From NCBI RefSeq assembly GCF_950023065.1, contig NC_088680.1:26834559-26898558 (forward strand): DNA of 64,000 nt, read 5' to 3'. Of the stretch, positions 36,241-48,839 are shown in pieces. Both the position numbers and the translations under genes were made by a program. Below the pieces are notes generated by a model. The model searched no databases. It was not told the origin of the DNA and saw only the letters and a list, made by a program, of their open reading frames with translations. The stretch's first letter is position 1. Every line of letters starts with the position of its first letter. The DNA is from Planococcus citri (taxonomy: Eukaryota; Arthropoda; Insecta; Hemiptera; Pseudococcidae).

Positions 36241-36524
36241 TTGGACCAGAACGTTGAAAAAAAAACGAAAAGAGACCAAATTTTTTTTCACAGTAGTACC
36301 TATACCGTGAAATAAGTCCTATTTCACCATCACCCTAAATTCTGATGTTTGATTGATTTTTTCCAAATTTTATAATTTGTAGGTACTTAGGTACCTATTT
36401 AAAATATTGAATTGGGCCACTTTGAGAAGCCCTGACATTTTTTCTGGTTTGCCGGGCTTATTCATATCTAAACTTGGGTTTCAGTGTAATTAGAAATCTT
36501 TGATTTTTTTTGGGTGCCATTTAT

Positions 36525-37610
36525 CGGCACGACGAGAAAAAGGGATTTTGCACGACAGATGTGAACGCCTGAAAACCTGGTATTGAACGACAGAAAGTGT
36601 TGTCATCCATTGCACGACAGAAAAATTAAAAGTGTACGCCGGCGTATGCCCGACGAATTAAATAAAATACACAGACTGATTTGCTAAAGAAACGACAAAA
36701 TTGAGATCAAAACGACAAATTATGAAATTAAAATTTTGATTTCACCGAAAATATGTACAGGAAGTGTGAGTCTATCTACATGAATATTTTCGAAAATTTT
36801 TACACCCCCCAGGGGGAGATATACTTATTGACAAAAGAAAAATTAAAGCCGCCGTATCCCAAACCTAATTGAGCACACAAAATTGTTTTCCTTCTGAAAA
36901 TATGTTTAGATGAGCATGTAGGTATGTAGTATGTACTATTTTTGGAAATTTTCTCAATTTTATCTCTAGGAGGGGTCATCTTCAAAAACTTGAATTTTGC
37001 ACGTGAACCTTAAAAAACTGTAGAAAATGCAACAATTCGTTAAAAAGCTTATTTTGGGCACATGGGCATCTCTCCATCCAATTTTGGGTGTGACAAAAGT
37101 TGAGATGGATGTAAAGGGTTGGTCATTGATCAAAAATTTGACATTTTTCTACACCTTGTTGAAATCATTTGGTTGCAATTTTTTGTTGGGTTTCATCGAT
37201 TTCAAAAATAAAAGAAAATAGATAACAATTCTTACAGTCTGGCAAAATCTATTTATTAATTTTTTTTTCAAACGAAATAATGGTACCGCTCCCACGACTA
37301 ACTAGTTAATTCAACTATACCGTGCAGGACTCACTACCTAGTACCTAGGTACTTTGCAAATCATTCAAATAAAGACATGAATGAAATGGAAATGATAAGA
37401 CATGAGATGAGATAAATTTAAACGAACATTCGTCGGGCATTCCCTTTTTCATGACGTGAATTTTTCATGTTTGTTGACCAAGGTCTGTCGTTCAATGTTG
37501 TCGTTCTAATAACCAAAACAGTCGTTAAGTCGCCTGTCGTTCAAAAACCATTATGTTGTCGTGGGGTTGTCCTGTCGTGCAATTCATTTATTCTGTCGTT
37601 CAATTAAAGT
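36525..37610. mobile_element. Foldback-like element with iterated GAACGACAG word
   Basis: The left ~200 bp carries 'cacgacag' or 'gaacgacag' near 36551, 36585 and 36612, plus variants (gcacgacgag, cccgacgaa, aacgacaaa twice). The right ~200 bp carries the inverse 'ctgtcgttca' or 'ctgtcgtgc' near 37484, 37534, 37572 and 37592, plus ttgtcgttc and cgtcgggcat variants. The two arrays are thus in opposite orientation, as in elements with clustered transposase-binding sites. The exact ends are uncertain. The core has a 64-codon frame of no known family. Confidence 0.65.
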
Positions 37611-38539
37611 TTTCCCATTTTTTTTCTACCAATTTTCATCAGATTTTCAATTTGGAGAAGAAATGTTACCACTGTAATAGGTGTAAAAGCATTGGAAGAT
37701 TTTAAATACACATCAGTCCACGTACGAGTATTTTCCAGAGCTTGAAAACATACCCCCCCCCTCCCCCTTCTCCATGTATGACCATTTACCACACATTTCA
37801 AGTAATTCTAATAAAACTATCCTTATTTACTTAAAATTTGACTTTTCATAATCAAATATTTAATTTCTCTTCAAATCATTCAATCCATTTCCGACCTTGT
37901 GAAATATTTATTTCTTTGATTTCGAAATGAAATTGAAATTAGGTACCTTTTTTCCATAGAAATCCCACTTTTGAGTTTCGATGAGTAGAAGGGGTTACAC
38001 CAGAGCCGTGCCAAGTAGATAAACTTGATGGATACCTAATCCTACAAGAAATTCAATTTTTTAGTGCTTGAGATGATCGAGTAGGCTAAGTAATTTCTTT
38101 TAAATATTTTTTGAACCATTTTTGATCATGGAAAAATATTTTTTCCAAGAGAAGAAACCCAAAAGATGTCCTCTTGTCTTCAATTCCTTGTTGGATTAGC
38201 ATTAGTTCGAATATTTTCACAGTACTCGTACCTATGTAGATAAGGGAAATATCGCCACCCTGAGAAACAATTTTCAACAAAAAATAAGTATCTACCGTAA
38301 CTATCAACAAACATAAATTTTCAAGGGTTTGAAATAGTTCGAGTAAGTAATTTTTTTCCAACTTTTTGACCTATTTTTGACAATGTGAGAATATTTTTTC
38401 AAAGAAAAGAAAGCTGGAAAATGTTTTATTCTCGTTTTCATTGCCTGTTTTGATGATTTCCCTTCGAATATTTTCTTAGGACTTCGATACTTAAGGAAAA
38501 TACCGCAACCGAAGGGAACAATTTTTTGGACTAGAACGT

Positions 38540-39390
38540 CAGAAAAAAATATCTAGGTATCCATAAAATACACCAACACTCCAGACCGCATACCAGAATC
38601 TGAATTTAACTTTTCGATTTTTGGTAAATTCAAAAAAATCCAAATTTCGCATCATGAAAAAAAATTAAAATTGAGGTAGAAAACTGAAAATCAAACCGCG
38701 TTACAAATCGATTGATGGTTGATTCGAGATGTTCTGGAGCCTTGAGCACATGTTTGATTTTTCCTGTTTTGAAAAATCTCCAGGGAAAAATTGAATCCAA
38801 CACTGATCAATCCTCATGCTTTTGATCGATTAAGGCACAAACTTTTAAAATCTAAACGAAAATATAAAAACCTGCTGGAGGGTCCAGAACAGCTGTAAAC
38901 TTCCATCAATGGATTAGCAAGATCGAAAAAAAAAACGAATTACTTAATATGCAATCTCAATTTCATGAAATTCTATTTTTTTTTAAATGAATAAAAAATT
39001 GACCCTTTTTGAATTAAAAAAAAAATTGCCAAAAGTCAAAAACCCAGATTCAGGTTCTGAAATTTGTACTTGGCATCTTTGGAAGCTTTTCAATTTTTTT
39101 CTGTCATATCTTCGAAAAAATGTCAGCTGGTTGTGACACCCTCAAGAGAAATTTAGAGACCACTTAAGGTCTCCTTACTACCTCAATACCCTTCTCATAT
39201 GTTCAAATCAAGCTCAATATTGATTCTCATGGAGTAAAAATTTCAAGCTACTATATTCATCACAACTCTGACCAACTTCCATTCCAAGAAAGTTGTCCCA
39301 CAATATTAATTCGTATGAGTATAGGAAAAGGACAAAAGATATGTAGGTCCTAGGTACGTACTTTTGATGATGATTTATTCGTTGTTCAGC
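38540..39390. other. Dispersed-repeat DNA, no gene seen
   Basis: Includes a diverged copy of the 33.8/34.8 kb repeat ('gcacaaacttttaaaatctaaa', 'ggagggtccagaacagctgtaaac'). No open frame of note. Confidence 0.45.
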
Positions 39391-40930
39391 AATAAATATG
39401 ACGCTCGCACGTATCCTACATACAACTACAAACTACACTCGTTACAAATGCATGGGAAATGAGAATCTGTATCTTACTCGTACTCGAAGATGCGGGACTT
39501 GTACTATACGTACTCTTATTATACAACTCGTACATTATAAAATTGTTCGAGCTGGGCGGCTGAGGATCGGCTCGCGCCCGCGTGATAACTAATTAATCCA
39601 AATAAGATTAACATTCTCGATATTATACGTAATATATACCACATCTACACGTATATGCTTAATACTAAAAGGTGTGCTGATCATTCTGGAGCGTGAGCTA
39701 ACACAACCACTCTTGCAACCGTGTACAGACAGAATAGTCTGCGAGATACACAGAATAAAATGTAGGTATATCCTTACAATACGCATTTTTATATACCTCT
39801 CTATATAGGTATATAATATACTTAGAAGCAGACACCATAGTACATCTACAATACACATTTTTAATACTTTATAGATAAATGTATAACCGTTTATGTTAAT
39901 TTGTGGCCATGCGAAGCACACCATTAAAAATCAGCCTCGGGCTAATTAACTATAGGTACCTGTGACCGGTTTGTTGTTGTTTCCCCCGCGACCAAGTGGA
40001 AGTGTCTGTCTTTACTATTGCTTTGGCTTCACATCGCTCAGAAGAGTCAGTGATGGTGGTGATGTTGTTGTTGTTTTTGCTGTATAGCTGCTGCTATATT
40101 CGAGTGACGAAGAGAGGAAAAAAAAGAACAAGAAGAGCTTAGGATTTTTGTTTTTATCACTGCAGCTCGACGAGCATTTTTACATATACGAATAATCTTC
40201 ATCGTTGACTCGACTGTTAAATAGGTGGCTTCGGTCGGCTAGGTAATTATAAATCAAAAATACCGAAATATAAAAAAGGAAGAACTCACTGAGCCTGGTT
40301 AATATTCACTTTTAGCTGAAAAAAAAAATTCAGCCTCCTTTTTATTGTTCACACTGTGTGAGCCGGTTCGTGTACCTAATAGGTCATTTGTTATTTTATC
40401 TTTCATTCTTATACGTACCTTTGTCGGAGCAGTTTAAGCGGATGGTGGGATGGGGTAGCCCTCTATGACTATGAGTTAGTAGTCTCTGCAGCAGCATCTG
40501 GCTGGTTTATTGGATGATACGCCAGGTAGACTCGGCGCGAGCGATGAGTTTATGGTGTCACGACGACCGACGGATGCGAAGACTGCATAAGAAGACGACC
40601 GAGAGACTCGTCTTATAGTTTAATTTATTCGGCTCGCAACTGCAGGCGAAGAGGTTAAAGGAATTGGTACGCGCGATAATCCGAATCACGTTTTAGTGAT
40701 GTTGGTCGTAAGTAGATGATTTTTTTTCACTACTTCTGACTCAGAGTCAGAATCTCGAGTCTTATGGATTTGCAGCACGCTCCAAGAGACCGAAACGTCT
40801 TCTGTCGCGCTCGCGTTTACTCTGCAATGGTATCATCTCGATTTCAGGGTTTGAGATTTTGATGGTTTACGAACACGTTTTTTTTTTTCTTTCAAACATG
40901 ATTCTTTTCTGGTTTTCTGTTGATGATGAG
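39390..40930. other. CpG-richer island, function unknown
   Basis: Complex sequence with 'ggctcgcgcccgcgtg' near 39570, a GATGTTGTTGTTGTTTTTG run near 40060, and a segment at 40520-40620 with many CGA words. Frames are short and unlike known proteins. It is possibly regulatory or part of an unrecognised locus. Confidence 0.35.
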
Positions 40931-40934
40931 ATTT

Positions 40935-42200
40935 ATTATACAGGGTGTCCCATCTGGGATTCCTCGAGATACAAATTTCATATCATTGGTTTTACTCGAA
41001 TTTTCAAAACGAGTCCTCCTTGATGATTCGGTAAAATGTCACCATCATTTTCATCTTGTTTTGAAGAATAAAGGGTCCGAATTTCAACACATTATAGCGA
41101 TTTCTTGCGAAATTACCAAATTTTGGGCACTTCAATCTTGAAACTGGTCGAACATGGAGCGAAGTCGTTCGCAAGACTGAATGACTGAAAAAAGAACTAA
41201 TTAGGTTCAAAATCAAAACTCAGGATTTTAGGATCTCAAAACTTAATTCTCACAGTGGAAGCTCAACTTTTCATGACGAGTACCGATTAAAAAATCGAAG
41301 AACAGCACAAAAAAAAAACATTAGTAATTCGCTGATTGCAAGGGGGATTTTGCTAATTGCTCAGTTACTTCAAAATTTTTTCATTTTCTCTTCGAAGGTT
41401 CACTTATGCCTATTAAAATTCAAGAATTGCTACGAATTTATAAATTTTCATAAGTAAGACGTAATCTTTAGCGAATAAGTACATATATCCATACCTTTTT
41501 AAATTTGAGATGTAATTGATATAGCATGAATTTTTTTTGAAATTTCCACTAATTTTCTCTGGAAGTTTCAGAAAAAAAGATATTGAAAATAAGTTACAAT
41601 ACATCACTTCCATCAGTTAATCGCTGATAGCGAAGTCATTCCAGAAAATTACTTTCAGCAACCTTTCTGGTGAAAATAGCAACTTTTGCTAACCAAAGAT
41701 GAAAAAAGTAAGTACCCAATTTACCTGAAAACAATCTTACTAGTCAGTCTGAAATGTTTAAAGAATTCAAAAAATTTCAGCTCAGATCAATTTTTTCAAC
41801 TATTTTGTCCACAGTCTTGATTCTTGGAATTGGATCTTGACATGCCACATCCTTGACAGGATAAAATTCATACAAGTTTTGATAATAAAGAAGCACATCG
41901 ACTGTTGATGACTCAGAAACGCCATGTTCAAAAATTGATCAATTTTTCAATCCTGTCCCACTTTTATTCTCTACCTATCTCACCGGGTTATTTATGTCCC
42001 AAACATGGCCAAATTTTCAAAGAAATTAAAAAGTACGTGTAACGTGGTACCTATCATTTTGCTTGGGATTTCATTTCAAGGGCAACGAGTTCAAATACCC
42101 ATTTTATTTTAGGAAATTTTTCTCCCTATAGCCCTTTCCTAATTGCCTTTCAAGGCGCTGTTTTTGAAATGAGTTCTAAAAATCATAAAAATACGGTGAT
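40935..42200. other. Repeat-derived DNA beginning with CAGGGTGTCC
   Basis: Starts with 'attatacagggtgtcc' (40935-40950), the exact inverse of 49468-49483. Around 41325-41700 is a segment ('gctgattgcaagggggattttgc', 'aacttttgctaacc') that recurs diverged at 45175-45680 and in shorter form at 47365, 48960, 55630 and 58170. No gene. Confidence 0.45.
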
Positions 42201-42201
42201 A

Positions 42202-43201
42202 CTGTCAAAACCCCTAATTTCGGACAGGGTACATAATTTCGGACACTTGATGTTTTCGCTATTTTATTGATAAGAACTAAGGGTACAAGTAAAAGTGAAC
42301 ACTTCTTCTATTAGTTTAGATCACGGACAATCTCCCTGATGTAAGAATTTTCATTTTACGCTATTTCTTTGGTCATTAAAATGGACTTCACAAAGTGCTT
42401 CATATAAAGAGTGAGGAAAAAGTTATTCACGGCGTCTATCCAAATGCTTTCATAACCATGAAAATCGCTCTAAAATATCAAGAAGTCACTGGTAATTAAA
42501 AATAAAATTCATTCCTCAAATTTCACGTTTTGTTTCTATTATTTAAATCCTAAAAACTGAAAAAGTCGCGAAACGGATCATTATTTCGGACACTTTGGAT
42601 CACGCATTACTGAGTTTGGAAGGGTAACACTGATGCACTTGCAAATGTGTATTTTTCGAGTTCAACGGTATTTTTTTCAAGTGTTTTTAGTTTTGATGAA
42701 GAATTGCACTATTATTTCACTCATTTTCCTAAAAACCATACTGAAAAGTAAAAGATCTAAGCCGTAAAATCATCAACAAGGAGTTTGATAAGAAATTGTT
42801 CAATGTTACCAACTTATTTTTCTAACAAGAAAGTGTATAATGAGAGTGCTGAACATTTCCTTGAAAAATCTTTTTTTTCTACATTTCACATCATGATTCG
42901 AGCTGTTTTTGATTGGAGTCGTTTTTCAGGGGTAAATAATTTCTTTTTCAACTAAAATTTTCGAGTTCCCACGTTAAAGAAAAAGTGTCCGAAATTAGGG
43001 TACCTTGGATCTAATTTCGGACACTTTTCGAATTCAAATTAAACAAACAAAATCATGTAAAATTAATAAATTGATGCTCAAAAACTGTTCACACGGTGAC
43101 ATTCTATGAGAATGTGAAGACAAACACCAAGTTGAATCGCTCGTTTTAAAGCCTTTTACGAAAAACGTGAAAAAGGTGTCCGAAATTAGGGGGTTTGACA
43201 G
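42202..43201. mobile_element. TA-flanked element with iterated AATTTCGGACA word (1000 bp)
   Basis: 25-bp terminal inverted repeats with one mismatch start CTGTCAAA and end inward AATTTCGGACA. TA borders both ends (42200-42201 and 43202-43203), as for Tc1/mariner-type insertions. The inner half of the terminus recurs as 'aatttcggacac' near 42234, 'tatttcggacac' near 42586, 'gtgtccgaaatta' near 42988, 'ctaatttcggacac' near 43012 and the right terminus itself. No transposase frame, so non-autonomous. Confidence 0.85.
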
Positions 43202-43203
43202 TA

Positions 43204-44299
43204 CCGGTCGTTTCTCTTTTATGTTTGAGTAAGTATTTACATTTTGTATCTATGTATAAATTTATTCAGAGGCTTTGACCCAGTAGAGAGAGGAGAAGGA
43301 GATAGCACCACGATTTCTATGCGTCTGATCGCAATACCTTGCAAAAACTACCCCATTAATTATCTACTCATATCTCGAGACTGGCGGAGTTCATGAAAAA
43401 TTTGTAGGGGAGAAGGAGGGGGAGGGGGATAATGAGAAATTTTAAAACTTGATCAAAAATAGAAAATTCCAACGTTTAATGTGAAATAATATGGAATATG
43501 TACAACACACCTTTCTTTTTTACACAACTTCCAACCAATCAATTTTCAAAAAAGAGATCTCAAGCTACTTGAAGGATGCACGAGTCCCCGATAACTGTAT
43601 ACTTTTTGAAATATTCGAATAAACTGATCATTGACTACAGGGTGTTTACCGGTGCAAAAATGGTACGAACGCATGAAAAAAGCAAGAAAGTAGAACGACA
43701 AAACGAAACTGACGTAAGGTATTTTCACTTTTCATTTTATTTTCTCAGTTCTGTATTTTTAGGAATTAATTTTCAAAAAGCCTTTGCTCCTCGTTTCGCT
43801 CAGACCTTTCTTTGTTTTCTCCAAAAAAATTCTACAAGTCTAAAAATTTCTAGTAAGGCTAAAACAAGCGAGCACCTTGCTTTGCTTTGACCATTTCTCT
43901 TCTTTTCTTTCCAAAAATTGCATTTTCTAGAAAAATATTCTTTAAATCTAAAAAATTTCAAGGCTAAAACAAGCATTTTTTTAAATCAAAAGTGAAGTTA
44001 TTTTGAAACAAATTTTCGAAAGCTTATAGCCCTTGCTTTGCTCGAAATGCTCGACATAGAATACATGCAATGCATTCAGAACCGGTCATCAGAATGTAAA
44101 AAAATTCAAAATTGAACTTTCAAGATAGGTATAATAAGCTTAACTTAGTTTTAATGACATATGTAGTTCAAGTCTTTACTCAACGTGTCAATTTTCAAAA
44201 CGGGATCTCATATCGCTGGGTGGCCAACTACAAGGGCCCTTAATTTATACTTTTTTTCTATAGTATGTAAATAATCCCTCAAAATCGATTCGGTTCTTT
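43204..44299. other. Intergenic DNA, no gene seen
   Basis: A 104-codon plus frame (43576-43890) overlaps sequence with 'acagggtgtttacc' (43639) and has no recognisable features. AT-rich otherwise. Confidence 0.4.
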
Positions 44300-45240
44300 A
44301 TCGCAATGGAGCGAATAGCAGTGGAAAAAATATCGGTGGATTTTGAACAAATTCAGAAGAGGTGGAAAAAATTTTGGTTCGAAGGCGCTCTTAGAGAGGG
44401 GATAATGTTCTTCACCGACCAAAAGATAGTACTTGACATTCTGTGTCGACCTAGGCCATTGCCATCAAAATCCAAGAGAGCTTCTAGATTCTAGAATTCC
44501 ACTGTGCGAATAAAAATTCGCGAATCGCTTACTTTTGGTAAATTCTGGATTTGAAAATATTTTCTCATTAAATGTTACGCATTAATTATACCAGAACATG
44601 GAAGGGTATCATTTTTGAAACAAGGAATTTGATTTGGAATTCAGAGATGCTAATTTTTTTTCATCATTAATCATTCTTGATTGCCAGTTTCAAAATATCT
44701 ACATAAAACCAGCTCAAAAAAACCTACTTAGGTATCTAATTTTTTCAAAAAACTTTATTAACGGGTATTAGGCCGGATTACAAAAATAGTTGTAATCCGG
44801 CCTAATACCCGTTAATAAAGTTTTTTAAACAAACAATGAGTGGCCGTATTAGTTTCAAAACTCTAATTTTTTCAAGTTTTTGAAATTGTCGATTTGGCAT
44901 CTCTGTATTCTGAAATATTTCTCCAATTTCAGAAATCATCTTTCGATGTTTTGGTATAATTAATGAACTACAGGCCTATGGGAAAATAAAATATTTTCAA
45001 AACGCGAATTTACCCAAAAATATGCAATTTGCAAACTTGAACCGTTTATTAGTAGAACCCTCAGTGCAGTCTTGGATTTGGATGGCAAATGGCCCAGGCC
45101 AACGCAGAATCTCAAATGAGAACATCTTCTGGAGATCGGTCATTTTTTTCCACAATAGGCAGGCTAGAGGTATCATCGCTGACTGCAAGAGGGATTTTGC
45201 TTTTGGCCAATTACTACTCGTTTATCGATTACTTACTATA
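44300..45240. mobile_element. Diverged foldback around a perfect palindrome
   Basis: Left-arm phrases ('ggccattgccatcaaaatccaaga' near 44456, 'gaaaatattttctcat', 'attaattatacca' near 44585) are inverted in the right arm (45080-45105, 44985, 44955), so the structure folds about 44786. The arms are perhaps 70-75 per cent identical, whereas the 80-bp centre is perfect. Frames at 44306-44494 and 44997-45188 are the same sequence seen in the two arms and are not genes. Confidence 0.7.
44747..44826. repeat. Perfect 37-bp-arm palindrome with 6-bp loop
   Basis: Arms run AAAAAACTTTATTAACGGG then TATTAGGCCGGATTACAA, with loop AAATAG, and the right arm is a flawless inverse. Each arm contains TTAA immediately outside CGGGTATTAGGCC, so a piggyBac-type (TTAA) MITE of 48 bp is one reading, but the palindrome extends beyond the TTAA on both sides. 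Transcribed, it would form a long perfect hairpin. Confidence 0.95.
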
Positions 45241-47728
45241 AAATTTTCACTCCAAACGTTCACAGTTTCAACTTTCATATGTATTTCTACTTTCAAGAGT
45301 AGTTAGACAAGAATTTATGTATTCTGATAAATAGGTTGTCTGTAAGAAGTACAGTATACGCGATTTTTTCAAATTGACACTCTAATATCATTGCTGCGAG
45401 TGCGAATCATCGAAGTACTGATCTCAGATTGGTATCGATTAAAACAAATTTCATTTCTTCGCAATCTGCGGTATAGAGCAAGACAAAATGATTGCAATAG
45501 GGTATTTGCCTGTAGAAAACCCTGAATGAAAAGTATTACGGCAACTTTTATACTGATTTTTCTCGTGAAATTTTTTGCATGATTTTTAAATAAGTAACCG
45601 GAAATTACTTTTAGTAACGTTTTCATCGAAAATAATAACTTTTGCAAACCTAAGATGAAAAAACTACCTACGAGTAATCAAGCTACCAAAAAGTAACCCG
45701 GTTAGTCTCTTTACCATCTAAAAATTCCACAGTAAAGTAAAACCCCCTCTATGTAATCCTGTTCTAAGAAAACTTCATCTTTAAAATGGGATCATGACAC
45801 TCTAGATGGGAATAAGGGATTCTCAATTTGTAATAAAATTCACATTTTAAAACCAAAGTGATGAGGCTTTGATTGTTGATGGTTCAGATGCGCCAAGTTC
45901 AAATACTGACTTATTCAATGGATCCTGCCACATTTTCAAAACTGTTTCCAAAGGGCACCGAATTCAAATGCCAACTTCATTTTTGCATATTCACTTCCCG
46001 CCTTTTCCCAACCCACTACAAGGGCTCTAAATTTGAAAAAAAAATTAAAAATTATGACAAGAGTGTAATACGTTGATTCTTGCCAATTTGAGGTTTCATG
46101 AGGTCGAATAGGACGGTATTTATTATTTTAATCCAATGAGTTCTGTAAATCAATATTGTCAGAAGGAATCTACTGAAAATTCGATGAATTTGTAAGTAAG
46201 TAAGCAAGAAATTTAAAATCGATCATTCAAATTTCAAAATTCATATTACAAAGCAAAAGCTTTAATTTTCATGAGTCTTAGAAAAGGTACAAATATGGAA
46301 CCCCTAAAAAATTCTAAAAATTGCAGAAAATGATACGAAAATATATTTAAAGACGTTTTTCAACTTGAATATATGAAAAAACATCGAGGTGTGTACATGA
46401 AAAATACATCGAAATTTTAAACAATCGATTTTCATAAGAAAAAACCAGACTTTCTGGATTATACTTTTTTTGTCCCATTTTCGCCTTTTAAGACTTCTCT
46501 TCTTCATTGATTGCTCAGCATTCTAGAAAAAATTATACGAAAAAATTTATGGGTCCATATTTAAACCAACGTAAAAAAACGAGTCATTTTATGAAAAATG
46601 GAAAAAAATACGAAAATCGAGTAAAGTAATGACAAGTATGAAAGTAGGTATATTCTGAAAGTATATATTGAAAGCTACTTACTTCGCTAATAATTTTTTT
46701 TCTGAACGTTATTGGAAGTACATCAATTTTTGAATGAAAACGGAGTAAAATTTTCCAATGCCAACAAAAAATCACAAAAAAAACAAATGCTGATTAGAGA
46801 CACGGAAGTTTGCATGGATCCAAAATAGGTAACTTGATCGTCGGTACTACACCACAAGAACAATTTTTAGTTCCGACCATGACCACAGAGCTAGTACCCA
46901 GGTCCATAATTGTACCTTCTCCTCTACTGTAATATAAGTACCTCTTCTTTAGAAGCTACTCTAATTTACACAAATAAATTATAAAAATGGAATAATCTCC
47001 TGAAGGATGCAGGGGTCTCCAATTTTGAATGAAATCCAAATCCATTCTAGCGTGACATGGCACTGTAAATTTACTCAAAATAGAATGAACAGGCTTTATG
47101 TACATAATAAGCTCATATTTTCTTCATAATATAGACTGGCAGATTCAAAAATCAGTCATTAAAATTTGAAGAAATACCCAACTCATAATCAAACTTTCAA
47201 CGTGAAAGCATCTTTTCATGAAAAATTTTGAAATTCCGAAAATTTTACACTACACCAAACTCAACCAGAGCTACCAATCCACGACACTAAAACAAATTGT
47301 CATTCCCTTGTGATTGTGAACATGGAAGACATTGAAAATCTGCAAAAAAAGATTATCTACGAGAGCTGATTGCAAAAGGGATTTTGCATTTTGCTTTTTA
47401 AAGTTGATACGTAACGAATATGGTTAAGATTTACACTACACCAAACTCAACCAGAGTTACCAATCTAACGACACAGGGGTGCTGTGATCCCCCTGAGCAT
47501 TTGATGAGTTCTCCCCTATTCTCAGTATAACTTTGCCCCCCCCCCATATACGTACAATACTTCAACAAACATTTTTTCAACTAAATTGGCCAGAGATTGT
47601 TCGAACCATTTTTTAAAAACGGAAGTTGGACACAAAAATGTTGAATAATTATTTAAGTGTAATTGAAATTTTTCATTAATGCAGTAGATATGTTTTTAAA
47701 ATTTCTAGGGTTCATTTTTCCATTCCAG
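45241..47728. other. Intergenic and repeat DNA, no gene seen
   Basis: Contains a diverged copy (45590-45720) of the 41.6 kb segment. An internal pair of 'ttacactacaccaaactcaaccagag' sentences occurs near 47245 and 47430, about 185 bases apart. Short A/T-rich frames only. Confidence 0.45.
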
Positions 47729-47971
47729 CTCTCTAAATTTGAAACAGTCAATTTCACTGCTTAGCAGTCACGACATTTTGCCTTTTTAAAGCAGTAGTTT
47801 TTTTTTTACTGCAAAACAGTGAAAAATTACTGAATTGATCAGTCAAAATGATTTTTTACTGACCAACTCAGTAATTTTTCACTGTTTTGCAGTAAAAAAA
47901 AACTACTGCTTTAAAAAGGCAAAATGTCGTGACTGCTAAGCAGTGAAATTGACTGTTTCAAATTTAGAGAG
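47729..47971. repeat. 243-bp near-perfect palindrome rich in CAGT
   Basis: The left arm begins CTCTCTAAATTTGAAACAG and the right arm ends with its inverse. Arms of about 115 bp differ at only about two sites and enclose a ~14-bp loop (caaaatgattttt). Inside each arm, ACTG/CAGT words recur (CACTGCTTAGCAGTCAC, CAGTAG, ACTGCAAAACAGTG, TTACTGA). No clear target duplication. A palindromic MITE is most likely. Confidence 0.9.
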
Positions 47972-48010
47972 AGGAAATGTTTGAAAATTCGTGCAGCAGA
48001 ATACAAATCT

Positions 48011-48680
48011 GCCCGAGCGAAGCGAGGGCGAAAGCTGAGAAAAATTGATAATTCAAAATGTAAAACAAAGTCATTTTTTATTCAAAAAGTTGATTTTCAT
48101 AGCTTCAAAATCTTCAAAAATTACGCACATTACAATAGGTATCTGTTATTTTTAAAAATAGGAGTAAAAGCCTCAGGGAAGCGAGAGAAAAAGCTTTTAA
48201 AAATTCACAATTCCTGAGAAGTGAACTAGCATTATTTTTGATGTGAAGAGTCAATTTTTCTACCCTCCAACTTCGGTCATAGAAAAGAAAGGGAAAATGA
48301 TCTAGCCCGAGCGAAGCGAGGGCGAAAGCAGTGAAAAAGTAATAATATGAGGTGCAAAATAATACCATTCCTGATGATGTCGGTATAAACTTTGTTTTCA
48401 TGGCTTCAAAATTTTTTGTCTTTGGGAGAGTAGGTGTATATCGAATACCATAAAAGTCCGAGTAAAGCGAGGGCTGGAGCTTTTGAAAATGTGCAATTCT
48501 TCAAGAGTAAAACATCATTATTTTTGATGGGAGAAGTCAATTTTTCTCTCCTCTTACTTTGGTCAGAGTCAGAGGAAAGGAAAGTGATCTAGCCCGAGCG
48601 AAGCGAGGGCGAAAGATTTTGAATATTTATATTTCAAGGAGCAAAAATCAATGGGTTGCCCGAGCGAAGCGAGGGAGAAA
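48011..48680. repeat. Tandem ~290-bp repeats with GAGCGAAGCGAGGG word
   Basis: GCCCGAGCGAAGCGAGGGCG occurs at 48011, 48305 and 48592, with variants at 48456 (GTCCGAGTAAAGCGAGGGC) and 48658, and a weak one near 48170. Between 48196 and 48592 the sequence repeats with a period of about 287 bp ('cattatttttgatg', 'agtcaatttttct', 'gatctagcccgagcg'). The GC-rich word stands out against AT-rich surroundings. Confidence 0.85.
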
Positions 48681-48748
48681 TTTTTTAAAAATTACGCACA
48701 ATTACCAATTTTTGCATGGTGAATTATACATTTTTTCTCACTGGGGGG

Positions 48749-48832
48749 GAATGAGATTAATTTTTTTTTTGGGGGGGGGAGACAATATGAAAAATTTTCT
48801 ACTCCCCCCCCCCCAAAAAAAATTCATTTATT
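48749..48832. repeat. Poly-T/poly-G hairpin
   Basis: A TTTTTTTTTTGGGGGGGGG run and its inverse CCCCCCCCCCCAAAAAAAA flank about 22 bases, with outer 'aatgag' and 'attcatt' pairing. Simple-sequence palindrome. Confidence 0.7.
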
Positions 48833-48839
48833 GAGTTAC

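Noticed and set aside
48011..48680. CRISPR array
   Set aside because: Five similar GC-rich words have irregular spacing (66-294 bp), variable sequence and no spacer logic, and the context is eukaryotic.
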